Part shown: piece by piece, positions 32,498-40,641 of the stretch | Layout: each line of letters begins with the position of its first letter | How positions within the stretch are numbered: the first letter of the stretch is position 1 | Assembly: GCA_903893785.1 (NCBI GenBank) | Contig: CAITNQ010000393.1 | Coordinates: 1 to 52,777, forward strand | DNA from: an uncultured Gemmatimonadota bacterium | Lineage (GTDB): Bacteria > Latescibacterota > UBA2968 > UBA8231 | DNA: 52,777 bases | Direction: 5' to 3' | The notes under the pieces: generated by a model | What the model was told of the DNA's origin: nothing | Database searches by the model: none | The model's input: only the letters and a program-made list of their open reading frames with translations | Program-made: the position numbers and the translations under genes

Positions 32498-32680
32498 TCA
32501 CCTATCCCGCAGCGCGCGGCGCCCACCCCTCGGACCGAACCGACCGGGCAACGCATCCCACCCGGCCGGTGGCTGCCGGGGCGTCCCCACGACCATCTGT
32601 GCCGCCGTCTCGGGCGCCTTGGAGACCGGGCCGAGGGTGATACCATCGCCCCCGGCAAGACCGGCGACAGCTCGGTTCAC
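32498..32680 (-). CDS. Possible 60-aa small protein
   Basis: A GTG at 32680 overlaps the stop of the GT-C gene as GTGA, and the frame ends 12 bases before the acyltransferase start, so it fills an otherwise 191-base gap exactly as coupled operon genes do. The protein is Gly/Pro/Arg-rich, has no membrane segment and shows no family I recognise. Without a homologue this is only a positional argument, and a chance frame is as likely. Confidence 0.28.
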   Translation of the reverse strand: MNRAVAGLAGGDGITLGPVSKAPETAAQMVVGTPRQPPAGWDALPGRFGPRGGRRALRDR

Positions 32681-34557
32681 GGGTACACCACCTGGAAGAC
32701 CACGTACGACTCATCCCAGTACAGCGGCCGCAGATAACGGCGCCGGAACGCCTCCTGGGCGGGATCGTTGAAGTAATCCGGGTACATGGCGCGCCGCATG
32801 GCAGGCATGGCCAGCAGTCGCACCACGTGGGTGATACCCAACTGTCGGAAACGCAGCATCAACTCTTCAGGCGTCCGATGCTCCTGGTAATGCACGACGC
32901 CAGAATGCGGATGGTCGCCCCACAGATACCGCCGTTGGCAGTAGAAGCCTTCCACCAAACCCTGGAACATGACCACTGCGTCGGCCGGCAGATGGGCATT
33001 GACAAACTGCATGGCTCGGTAATCGCCTACCGTGCGCTGTAGAAAACTGTCACGCGCTTCACGCCCTGAGACCACGGGGACAACCGGCTCGCACACTACC
33101 CAGGCCAGCAGCAGATTGAACCCGATACTGACGCCGACCGCGACGCGGAAGACCCACGCCAGGGGGCGATGCCGGCTGACGGCAAGCCGGCTTGCCACCA
33201 GACCGCACAGCAGGCTGGCGCCGGCCAGGAGGACCATGCCGTAACGCGGGTTCATGTGCAGGAAGCGGACCACGATCAGGTAATACACCGCACACAGCGA
33301 GAGCAGCACGGCCGCCCGTCGCTGGCGCAGATAAAGCAGCAGGCCCGGAAGCAGGGCGACGAAGTACACCCCGATGTCTTTCTGCAATCCGCCGGGAGCA
33401 AAAGTCCAACTCCACGGTGACATGGCCGCGGCGTAGGTCTGGAACCAGGCTAGCGATGGCACGAGACCGCCCAGCACGGCGGGCGCGCCGGAGCTCTCGG
33501 CCAAGTCAACCGAAACCGACGGACTCAAGCCGAACGGCAGGCCGTGGAACCAGGAGTTGGCCAACGGCCAGACGGGGTTACCGGCCCAATACCAGGCGCG
33601 CACGTACCACGGCGCCACCACCAGGACCGCCAGACCGAGGTACCAGACCAAGGCCCGCACGGCCGGGCGCGCGCCCTGGGCCCGCCACATTGACACCAGG
33701 ACTACCGGGGCGCCAATGGCCGCCGTTGCCATTCCCTGGTGCTTGACGCTCATGGCCAAACCGCACAGCAGCCCGGCCAGCGCCAGTCGTCGATGGTCCG
33801 GCGCCGCCGCCCACGCGGCCAGCGCCCAGAACGCCATGCACTGGAAATAGCACAGCCCGACATCGATGTACGCCTGGGGGCTGAAGAAGGCCACTACCGG
33901 GGCGAAACTGAAGAGCACCGCCGCCCACGTGCCGGCCGACCGCCCGAACCAGCGATCCCCCGCCACCCAGATCATCAGCGTGCACAGCACGCCGGTGAGC
34001 CAGTGAATCACCTGGGCCAGGGACCCGTCCCACAGGGCCAGGCCGATGACATACAGCAGATTCATGGCCGCGGGGTACAGCGCGCCGGTGACCGTCGGCT
34101 CAAAGCTGAGCAGGTGGCGGTCCAGGAATATCCGCGGGAGGGCCAGCTGGTACGCGAGCGGATCCGTCGCGCCGAACGGAGGAGCCAGGGCCCGAATGAG
34201 CCCAAAGCCCCAGGCGACGGCTGCCGATAACACCAGCCAGAACTCAAACGAACGGAACTCGGGCCGCACGGCCGCGAGCGGCCGCACCAGGTCGCGCAGC
34301 GCCCCCAGCCCGCGGACCGCGACCAGCATCCATGCCAGCAGCATGATCCACACCGCCGGGCGGTACAGCAGGCCGGTGAGGCCCAGCCCGAGAACCGACG
34401 TGATGAGCAACCCGAGACCGACCACCACGCTGCAGGCAGCCGCCTCTGGCCGACTGCCGAAAGCAACGCCAGCGCGGGTCACCACGAAGTGGCCCGCACC
34501 ACCGGCGATCAGCACCAGCAGCCCGGCCAGCACAAGGGTCAGCGCGGTATCGATCAC
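32677..34557 (-). CDS. GT-C-type polytopic membrane glycosyltransferase (PMT_2/ArnT-like), without TPR
   Basis: This is a 626-aa protein starting at a GTG 3 bases after the small membrane gene. About 11 to 13 hydrophobic segments occupy residues 1-500. The loop after the third group of helices has APPFGATDPLAYQLALPRIF, in the place of the catalytic acidic loop of GT39/GT83-like enzymes. The C-terminal 130 residues (from about 490) form a soluble domain with FVNAHLPADAVVMFQG, as in many uncharacterised bacterial GT-C proteins. It would transfer a sugar from polyprenyl phosphate on the periplasmic side. It differs from the six TMTC-like proteins in having neither the HYDD/SSRSES motifs nor TPRs, so the locus has two kinds of GT-C enzyme. 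Confidence 0.83.
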   Translation of the reverse strand: MIDTALTLVLAGLLVLIAGGAGHFVVTRAGVAFGSRPEAAACSVVVGLGLLITSVLGLGLTGLLYRPAVWIMLLAWMLVAVRGLGALRDLVRPLAAVRPEFRSFEFWLVLSAAVAWGFGLIRALAPPFGATDPLAYQLALPRIFLDRHLLSFEPTVTGALYPAAMNLLYVIGLALWDGSLAQVIHWLTGVLCTLMIWVAGDRWFGRSAGTWAAVLFSFAPVVAFFSPQAYIDVGLCYFQCMAFWALAAWAAAPDHRRLALAGLLCGLAMSVKHQGMATAAIGAPVVLVSMWRAQGARPAVRALVWYLGLAVLVVAPWYVRAWYWAGNPVWPLANSWFHGLPFGLSPSVSVDLAESSGAPAVLGGLVPSLAWFQTYAAAMSPWSWTFAPGGLQKDIGVYFVALLPGLLLYLRQRRAAVLLSLCAVYYLIVVRFLHMNPRYGMVLLAGASLLCGLVASRLAVSRHRPLAWVFRVAVGVSIGFNLLLAWVVCEPVVPVVSGREARDSFLQRTVGDYRAMQFVNAHLPADAVVMFQGLVEGFYCQRRYLWGDHPHSGVVHYQEHRTPEELMLRFRQLGITHVVRLLAMPAMRRAMYPDYFNDPAQEAFRRRYLRPLYWDESYVVFQVVYP

Positions 34558-34560
34558 GCG

Positions 34561-34716
34561 TCAGATCCCCAGTACCTGGCGCGCCAGATCCAGGTAACCC
34601 CGCGAGTAGTAGAAGTAACCCAGGACTCCCAGGACCCACACCAGCAGCACGGCTTCACCCACCAGGCCAAAGCGGGCGCGCGGGTTGGGCTGGTCTTCCC
34701 TGTCGTCGCCGGTCAA
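34561..34716 (-). CDS. Small single-span membrane protein, 51 aa
   Basis: The reading frame starts at a TTG at 34716 that overlaps the amidotransferase stop as TTGA and ends 3 bases before the GT-C start. The protein has a charged N-terminus (TGDDREDQ), one clear hydrophobic span at about 17-36 with aromatic residues (GYFYY) at its end, and a short amphipathic tail. It has no recognised family. Its position between an amidotransferase and a polytopic glycosyltransferase suggests an accessory subunit of one of them. A longer frame with a GTG at 34758 would overlap the amidotransferase more. Confidence 0.6.
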   Translation of the reverse strand: MTGDDREDQPNPRARFGLVGEAVLLVWVLGVLGYFYYSRGYLDLARQVLGI

Positions 34717-36596
34717 TGCTCCGCCCCCAACCATGTCTCCAACATGAGCAGCGCCCACAGCTGCTGGCTCAGGTCACGCCGTCCGCCGACGTGTTCAGCC
34801 ATCATCGCCTCCACGTGGTCCTGGCGGAACCAACCACGCTCGCGGCACGCCCGCGAGCGCAGGGTGTCTTCCATCCAGGGACGCAGTTCCCGCCGCAGCC
34901 ACCCAGCCAAAGGGATGGCGAAACCCTGTTTGGGCCGCCGCAGCACCGCCGGGGGCAAATAACGACCGGCCACGCGCCGCAGCAGTCGCTTGGTGTGGAA
35001 CAAGCTGTATTTGTGTACACGTGGCACGGTCGCAGCAAACTCGACCACCCGGTGGTCCAGCAGCGGTGCCCGCGTCTCCAGAGAGCAGGCCATGCTCATC
35101 CGGTCGACCTTGGCCATGATGTCTTCGGGCAGATAGGTCGCTATGTCCGTCCAGAGCATCTCCTGACCGGGAACTGGCATGGTCCATGAACCCAGCAGCG
35201 CAACAGGGTCAACTGTTCCTGTCCTGCCCCAAGTATCGGCAAATTCTTCCGAATACAGGGACTTTTTTGCCGCCGCATCGAAGAAAAAGTTCCAGCTTGT
35301 GTGCGGTTTCTCATCCACCATGCGCGCGAACTCTACGAACCTGCGGGTCTTCTTGCGCCAACTCCGGCCGTAGTACGTGTCGGGTTCGGTCAAGCAGCCC
35401 AGCAGGTACTCGAGTCCCCCTCGACCGCACGCTCTGGGCCACCGGTTGTACCACCGGGCCAGCAGCCCGGCCTGGTAACGACGGTACCCCCCGAAAACCT
35501 CATCCCCGCCGTCGCCGCTCAGGGCCACGGTCACACCCCGGCGGGCCACGCGAGACAGGTGGTACGTGGGGATCGCCGACGAATCAGCAAACGGCTCGCC
35601 AAAGTGATAGGCCAGCTTGGGCACCAGGTCGCGAACCTGGTAGTCGACGACTTCCTCGTGGTGTTCGGTACCCAACCAGGCAGCCAACTGACGGGCCTGG
35701 GGCAGTTCGCTGAACGTGGCTTCATGAAAACCGATCGAGTAGGTCCGTACCGGTGCGGACCGGGCCCGCTGCATCAGGGCCACCACCAGGCTGGAGTCCA
35801 GGCCGCCGCTGAGGAACGCCCCCACAGGCACGTCGGCCAGCAGGCGCAGCGAGACCGCCTCCTGCAGCAGGTGATCCAACTCGTCGGCCAGCTGGGCGGG
35901 CGGATCACGGCGGGGTGGACCGTCAGGCAGGCGCCAGTATCGCTCCACGCGCAATTGGCCGTCCTGGTACAGCGCCCAGCACCCCGAGGGCAGCTTGTTC
36001 ACGGCGCGGTAGATGCTCATGGGCTGGGGCACGAAAAGGCAGCTGAGGTACTGGTCCACGGCCTCCAGGCTGATCTGGCGGTCGATCGTCCGGTCGACCA
36101 TGAGGGCGGTCAGTTCGGAGGCAAAGGCCAGGCCGCCCGGAGTCTGGGCGTAGTAAAGGGGCTTCTTGCCCAGACGGTCGCGGGCCAGGAAGAGCGACCG
36201 GGACCGGGTATCGAAAAGGGCGAGGGCGAACATGCCCCGCAGGTGGCGCAGGCAACCGACGCCCTCGTCTTCATATAGATGCAGGATGACTTCGGTGTCG
36301 GTGTGCGTGCGCAGGCAATGACCCGCCGCCGCCAGTTGCCGGCGCAGTTCGAGGTAGTTGTAGATCTCACCATTGAACACGAGCCACAGGGTACCGTCCT
36401 CGTTGGCCAAGGGTTGGTGCCCGCCTTCCAGGTCGATGACCTTCAGGCGGCGCATTCCCAGGCAGGCGCCGGGTTCAGCGTGCAGCCCCTGGTCGTCGGG
36501 TCCGCGGTGCGCCATGGCCGCGCACATGGCGGCGACCAGCGCCTCGCTGACCGGGTCCCCGGGGCTGGCCTGGACCTTACCCGCAATGCCGCACAT
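34713..36596 (-). CDS. Asparagine synthase (glutamine-hydrolysing)-type amidotransferase
   Basis: This is a 627-aa protein. I chose the ATG at 36596 because it places Cys2 (MCGIAG) at the N-terminus, as the class-II glutaminase mechanism needs; the gene overlaps the GT4 end by 20 bases. RGPDDQG at 31-37 and NGEIYN at 75-80 form the glutamine site, and SGGLDS at 263-268 is the pyrophosphate loop. VALSGDGGDEVFGGYRRY is the conserved synthetase motif. It is close in layout to the amidotransferases found in exosortase/EPS loci. The probable role is amidation of a glycan carboxylate. The sister genes are at 20414-22324 (intact) and 15978-17855 (degenerate glutaminase). Confidence 0.9.
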   Translation of the reverse strand: MCGIAGKVQASPGDPVSEALVAAMCAAMAHRGPDDQGLHAEPGACLGMRRLKVIDLEGGHQPLANEDGTLWLVFNGEIYNYLELRRQLAAAGHCLRTHTDTEVILHLYEDEGVGCLRHLRGMFALALFDTRSRSLFLARDRLGKKPLYYAQTPGGLAFASELTALMVDRTIDRQISLEAVDQYLSCLFVPQPMSIYRAVNKLPSGCWALYQDGQLRVERYWRLPDGPPRRDPPAQLADELDHLLQEAVSLRLLADVPVGAFLSGGLDSSLVVALMQRARSAPVRTYSIGFHEATFSELPQARQLAAWLGTEHHEEVVDYQVRDLVPKLAYHFGEPFADSSAIPTYHLSRVARRGVTVALSGDGGDEVFGGYRRYQAGLLARWYNRWPRACGRGGLEYLLGCLTEPDTYYGRSWRKKTRRFVEFARMVDEKPHTSWNFFFDAAAKKSLYSEEFADTWGRTGTVDPVALLGSWTMPVPGQEMLWTDIATYLPEDIMAKVDRMSMACSLETRAPLLDHRVVEFAATVPRVHKYSLFHTKRLLRRVAGRYLPPAVLRRPKQGFAIPLAGWLRRELRPWMEDTLRSRACRERGWFRQDHVEAMMAEHVGGRRDLSQQLWALLMLETWLGAEH

Positions 36597-37785
36597 GCCC
36601 CCCCCAAGCAGCCAGAAGCTCACTGTACACGGCGCGGGTGTGCCGGGCGCTGGCGGCCCAGGTGGCATCACTGCGGCCGACGCGGGCGTGTCCCTCGGCT
36701 CCCAGACGCGCGGCCAGCTGTGGGTCGTCGCGCAGGCAGGCCACCGCCGCGGCCAAGGCCCCGGGTTGCTCGGGCGGCACCAGCCAACCGGAACGCTGGT
36801 GCTCGACCAACTCAGGCGTGCCGCCCACCTGGGTGGCGATAACCGGCAGCCCGCAGGCCTGGGCTTCCAGAACAACATTGGGCCGACCTTCGGAACGACT
36901 GGGCAGTACCAGCACGTCGGCAGCGCCCATCCACCAGGGGATATCGGCCGATGACTGGGCCCCGGCGAAGCGTACCTGCTGGCCCAGGCCGGCCGCGGCC
37001 GCGGTGGCGACCAGGGCATTGCGTTCGGACCCGTCGCCGACCAGAACGCACAGGCAGCGAGGGTCGGCCAGTTGGCGCAGCGCGGCCAGCAGCACGTCCA
37101 CCCCCTTGACGGGTACCAGGAGGCCGACGAACAGGATCACGTAACGGTCATTGGGCAGACCCAGCCGCGTCCGGGCCTGTTGCCGGTCCAGCGGCACAAA
37201 GCGCCCAGACACGCCATTGCGCACCACCAGCGTGCGGGCAGGCGGCACGCCCGCTTCGACTAGGCGCGAGGCCAGGTCCTGGCTGACCGCGATGACGCGG
37301 TCCATGCGCCGCCACACCCACGCGTTCAGCCGGCCACTGATCCCCTGCTGCAGGTGCAGGTCGCTGCCGCGGACGGTCAACACCAAGGGCCGCGGGCAGC
37401 GGCGCGTGGCCCAGTACCCCACCAGGCCGGCTGCCGACCAGTGGCAGTGGACCAGATCGGCGCCGTTGGCAGCCTGCCGAGCGGTGCGCAGGAATCCCCC
37501 GAGGAACAGCGGCACCTGACAGCGGGTCACCCAACTGCGTCGCAGGTTGGTCGGGATACCATCGCCATAGGCCACCCGCTGCCAGCGGCGCGGCCACACG
37601 TAGGCAAAACGCCGCACGCATACACCGTCCATCACCTCAGCGCGCGGGATCCCGCGCTGATGCGGCGCGACCACCGTCACAGCTGTGCCTTGGGCGACCA
37701 GTTCGCGCGCCAACTCCAGCACGAAAGATCCGAACAGGTCGCCTGAGAACCGGGGGAACCCGGTGGAAAGCATGCAGACGCGCAC
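36577..37785 (-). CDS. GT4-type glycosyltransferase
   Basis: This is a 402-aa protein. I propose the GTG at 37785 because it yields the usual MRVCMLSTGFPRF start of GT4 enzymes; an ATG at 37773 is the alternative. The N-terminal domain has DLFGSFVLELARELV and ADLVHCHWSAAGLVG. The C-terminal domain has YVILFVGLLVPVKGVDVLL, LVGDGSERNALV, VLVLPSRSEGRPNVVLEAQA and CGLPVIATQVGGTPELV. These are the complete Glycos_transf_1 motif set, including the E-x7-E. It is a soluble inverting or retaining transferase on the cytoplasmic face that uses a nucleotide sugar. It is one of the most canonical GT4 genes of the locus. Confidence 0.9.
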   Translation of the reverse strand: MRVCMLSTGFPRFSGDLFGSFVLELARELVAQGTAVTVVAPHQRGIPRAEVMDGVCVRRFAYVWPRRWQRVAYGDGIPTNLRRSWVTRCQVPLFLGGFLRTARQAANGADLVHCHWSAAGLVGYWATRRCPRPLVLTVRGSDLHLQQGISGRLNAWVWRRMDRVIAVSQDLASRLVEAGVPPARTLVVRNGVSGRFVPLDRQQARTRLGLPNDRYVILFVGLLVPVKGVDVLLAALRQLADPRCLCVLVGDGSERNALVATAAAAGLGQQVRFAGAQSSADIPWWMGAADVLVLPSRSEGRPNVVLEAQACGLPVIATQVGGTPELVEHQRSGWLVPPEQPGALAAAVACLRDDPQLAARLGAEGHARVGRSDATWAASARHTRAVYSELLAAWGGHVRHCG

Positions 37786-37796
37786 GGACCGGACCG

Positions 37797-38741
37797 TTAC
37801 TCGCTCTCCTGCATGTCGTACAACATGGCAAAGAGCAGGAACTGGATGCCCATGATGATCAGCAGCGCGCAGATGATGGCCCGCGGCCCGCTGACGCCGA
37901 CATGCACCCACTGCTGGTAAACCAGGTACCCCCCGTACAGGACCCCCAAGGGCAAGAAGAGCAACCCGAACAGAAAGAAGAAGAAGAGCGGGTGGAAATC
38001 GCGAATGAGGTACCGCGTGAACAGGCGCCAGAAGAAGTCGCGGACGAGCATGGGGGCCACGTTCATGGCATAGTGGAAGCCTTTGATCTGCGACTGCCGC
38101 TCGCCGGCCAGGTAGATGGCGCGCCTTGGTACATCGCGGACCTTGAGGCCATAGGCGTTGAGCCGGACCAGGAAATCCATCGGGTACCCATAGCCCTTCC
38201 AGGCCTTGTCCCAGTTCACCATGTCGATGGCGCGCTTGGAGATGGCCGTGTACCCGTCGACCACGTCGAAGACCTTGTAGAAACCAGAGGCAATCTTGGT
38301 CAGGGCCGAGATCATGGCATTGGGGATCATGCGGGTCCAGGGCATGTCTTCCAGACCCGCGTCCGGCATGAGGAACCGGTTGCCTTTGGTGTAGTCTGCC
38401 CGGCCCTCGGCCACCGGGCGCACCAGGTCCTCAACTTGGTCCAGGGGCATCTGGTTGTCGCCTCCCACGACCACGGTAATGTCGTAGTTATCGCGACTGG
38501 CCTGACGATACCCGGTGATGATGGCCTGACCGACTCCCTGGTTCTGCTCGTGCTGCAGCAGCGTCACCCGCGGATCAGCCGACGCCGCCGCGCGCACGGC
38601 CTCCGCGGTATGGTCCTGCGAGCCGTCGTCAACGACATACACGCGGTCCACCAACGGCGGCACCGCAGCCAGAGTGGGCCCGATCAGCCGCTCCTCGTTG
38701 CGAGCCGGGATCACCAGCGCCACGCGCTTCTCCTGATACAC
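37797..38741 (-). CDS. GT2 polyprenyl-phosphate-sugar-synthase-like enzyme with two C-terminal membrane spans
   Basis: This is a 314-aa protein, GTG start at 38741 with an AGGGGGA site. GT2 motifs: ALVIPARNEE with IPARNE at 11-16, VVDDGSQDHT at about 36-45, and GGDNQM at 93-98 as the metal-binding variant of DxD. FDVVDGYTAISKRAI and KGYGYPMDFLVRL follow. The final 85 residues hold two hydrophobic spans (FFFFLFGLLFLPLGVLYGG, and the one in AIICALLIIMGIQFLLFAML). This is the layout of DPM1/GtrB-like enzymes that put a sugar on polyprenyl phosphate. Such a product is the donor class needed by the GT-C and TMTC-like enzymes of the same operon, which is the main functional inference. Confidence 0.85.
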   Translation of the reverse strand: MYQEKRVALVIPARNEERLIGPTLAAVPPLVDRVYVVDDGSQDHTAEAVRAAASADPRVTLLQHEQNQGVGQAIITGYRQASRDNYDITVVVGGDNQMPLDQVEDLVRPVAEGRADYTKGNRFLMPDAGLEDMPWTRMIPNAMISALTKIASGFYKVFDVVDGYTAISKRAIDMVNWDKAWKGYGYPMDFLVRLNAYGLKVRDVPRRAIYLAGERQSQIKGFHYAMNVAPMLVRDFFWRLFTRYLIRDFHPLFFFFLFGLLFLPLGVLYGGYLVYQQWVHVGVSGPRAIICALLIIMGIQFLLFAMLYDMQESE

Positions 38742-38756
38742 GTCGGTTCCCCCTGC

Positions 38757-39785
38757 CTAGTGGATCGGGATGCTGGCACCGCCCTGCCGGAGGGACTGGC
38801 TGGCGGCTTCGAGGACCTGGACCACGCGCAGCCCGTTCTCGCCGTCGGTCAACGGCCGCTTGCGGTTCGTCACGCAGTCAACAAAGTGGGCGGCTTCGAC
38901 CTTGAGCGGTTCGGCGAAATCCAGATGGGGAATGAGCACGTCACCGGCCCGCTGGATCAGCTGGAATTTGCCGAACGAATCGAATGTACCCAGTGAACCG
39001 TCCATGTTCTGGCGGTCGATGCCCTTGTCGAACAGCTGGATCTTGGCGTCAGCGCTGGCATCGTCGTACACCGCCATCTTGCGGCTGCCGACCACGGTGG
39101 TGCGCCTTACCTTGCCCGGGTCCAGCCAGCTAACGTGGATGTGGGCAGCCACGCCCGAGGGGAACTCGAGGTTGAGGTATACCACATCCTCGACACCTTC
39201 CTGCAGGTACGTGTACCCCCTGGCATTGACCGCCGCCGGCATGCCCCCCAGCCAACGCAGCGCGATCGAGACGTCGTGGGGGGCCAGGTTCCACATGGCA
39301 TTCACGTCGCGCCGTACCACGCCCAGGTTCAGTCGCTGCGAGTAGAGATAGTAGACCTCGCCCAGTTCGCCGCTGCGGATGTAGTCTTCGACGCGCCGGA
39401 CCGCCACGTTGTACTCAAAGGTGTGCCCGACCATCAGCACCAGCCCAGCCCCCTCCGCCAGGGCGATGAGCTCGCGGCACTGGGCTACCGACGTGGCCAA
39501 TGGCTTCTCGACGAAGACGTGCTTGCCGGCCTGCAGTGCCTGGCTGGCCAGAGCGAAGTGGGTCCCGGCGGGAGTGGCCAAAGCCAGCGCCTGCACCTCG
39601 GTATTGGCCAGCAACTCGTCGAAGCGGCTCATCGTGGCAGTCCCCGGGTACTGGCTCCGCACGCGCGCCAGACGCCCCTCGTCCAGATCGGCCACGGCCG
39701 CCAAACGGCACCCCGGAGTGGCAGCGAAATTGCGAATGAGATTGGGGCCCCAATACCCGGCGCCCACGACCCCCACACCGACCAT
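38757..39785 (-). CDS. Gfo/Idh/MocA-family oxidoreductase (WlbA/WbpB-like)
   Basis: This is a 342-aa protein. I chose the ATG at 39785 because GAGGAGG precedes it and the Rossmann motif starts at once (VGVVGAGYWGPNLIRNF). HVFVEKPLA holds the family Lys (EKP), and MVGHTFEYN and NLAPHDVSIALRWL give the catalytic His region. GAGYWGPNL is typical of the WlbA/WbpB group, which oxidises C3 of UDP-GlcNAcA. The locus also has a WlbB-like acyltransferase (29484-30026) and a DegT aminotransferase (25574-26674), the three usual partners. The UDP-GlcNAc dehydrogenase that would supply the substrate is not in the window. Cytoplasmic. Confidence 0.88.
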   Translation of the reverse strand: MVGVGVVGAGYWGPNLIRNFAATPGCRLAAVADLDEGRLARVRSQYPGTATMSRFDELLANTEVQALALATPAGTHFALASQALQAGKHVFVEKPLATSVAQCRELIALAEGAGLVLMVGHTFEYNVAVRRVEDYIRSGELGEVYYLYSQRLNLGVVRRDVNAMWNLAPHDVSIALRWLGGMPAAVNARGYTYLQEGVEDVVYLNLEFPSGVAAHIHVSWLDPGKVRRTTVVGSRKMAVYDDASADAKIQLFDKGIDRQNMDGSLGTFDSFGKFQLIQRAGDVLIPHLDFAEPLKVEAAHFVDCVTNRKRPLTDGENGLRVVQVLEAASQSLRQGGASIPIH

Positions 39786-39855
39786 CGTGCCTCCTCGGGC
39801 GCCCGCGGCGCCAACCTCACGTGATGCCACCGGATCGCGCCCGGTGGGCGGGAAC

Positions 39856-40641
39856 TCAGGGCCGATGGGCCCACAGGACCATGCCGCGGCCCCATGGCCA
39901 ACGAGAGAACAGGGCATCCAGGCGCAGGCCCAGCGCCAGGCCGCCGCTGACCAACGGGTGCCGCCCCGCCCGGGTGTACCAGCGCGCCTCGCGGACCGCG
40001 ACCGCCTGCCCGGCGGTGCGGCGGACCCAGGGGAGGAACACCCAGCGGTGATACAGACGCCCCAGGGGAAACCCCCACGAGGCGGTGCCATCGACGCGGA
40101 ATCCGGCTCCACTGAACAGCTCGGTGAGCTGGTCGCGCCGATAGCGTTTGACGTGCCCGGCCCAGGTATCGCTTTCGTCCCACAGCCCGGGGCCGAGAGG
40201 GACACTGACCACGCAGGCCCCCCCCGGAGCCAGGATGCGCCAGAACTCGCCGACCGCCGCGACATCACCGCCGACCTCAGGGCCGAGGTGCTCCAGTACT
40301 TCGGCACAGACGACGCCGGCGCAACTGGCCGCCGGCCACGGCAGGGCCGTCACCGAACCGGCCCTCACCTCGAGCCGGGCCGACAGGCCCCCCACCTCGG
40401 CTTGCTGGCGCAGGCGGGCGACGAACGCCTCAGCCGCGTCGATGGCGCGCACCTGATAACCGGCCCGCGCCAGGGTCAGCGCCAGCGACCCGCTGCCGCA
40501 TCCGGCGTCCAAGACGGGGCCGCGAGCAACCAGGCGCCGGAAACGGGCCAGTACCAGGCGCTCGCGGAAAAGGTGCACCGGGCCGCGGATCTCAGCCTCG
40601 CCCCAAGCCACCGGCGACACCGCCGCACCCTCAGCCACCAC
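39856..40641 (-). CDS. SAM-dependent methyltransferase (UbiG/Methyltransf_11-like)
   Basis: This is a 261-aa protein. The GTG at 40641 overlaps the upstream stop by 11 bases, and the next codon (40638) is also GTG. Motif I is VLDAGCGSGSLALTLARAGY, with Asp of motif II in VRAIDAAEAFV, then VVCAEVLEHL and FWRILAPGGACVVSVPLG. These are textbook Methyltransf_11/UbiG features. The C-terminal domain (after residue 165) starts HVKRYRRDQLTELF, seen in polysaccharide-locus methyltransferases. It probably methylates a sugar of the glycan or a lipid-linked intermediate. A 70-base non-coding stretch follows before the oxidoreductase. Confidence 0.86.
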   Translation of the reverse strand: MVAEGAAVSPVAWGEAEIRGPVHLFRERLVLARFRRLVARGPVLDAGCGSGSLALTLARAGYQVRAIDAAEAFVARLRQQAEVGGLSARLEVRAGSVTALPWPAASCAGVVCAEVLEHLGPEVGGDVAAVGEFWRILAPGGACVVSVPLGPGLWDESDTWAGHVKRYRRDQLTELFSGAGFRVDGTASWGFPLGRLYHRWVFLPWVRRTAGQAVAVREARWYTRAGRHPLVSGGLALGLRLDALFSRWPWGRGMVLWAHRP

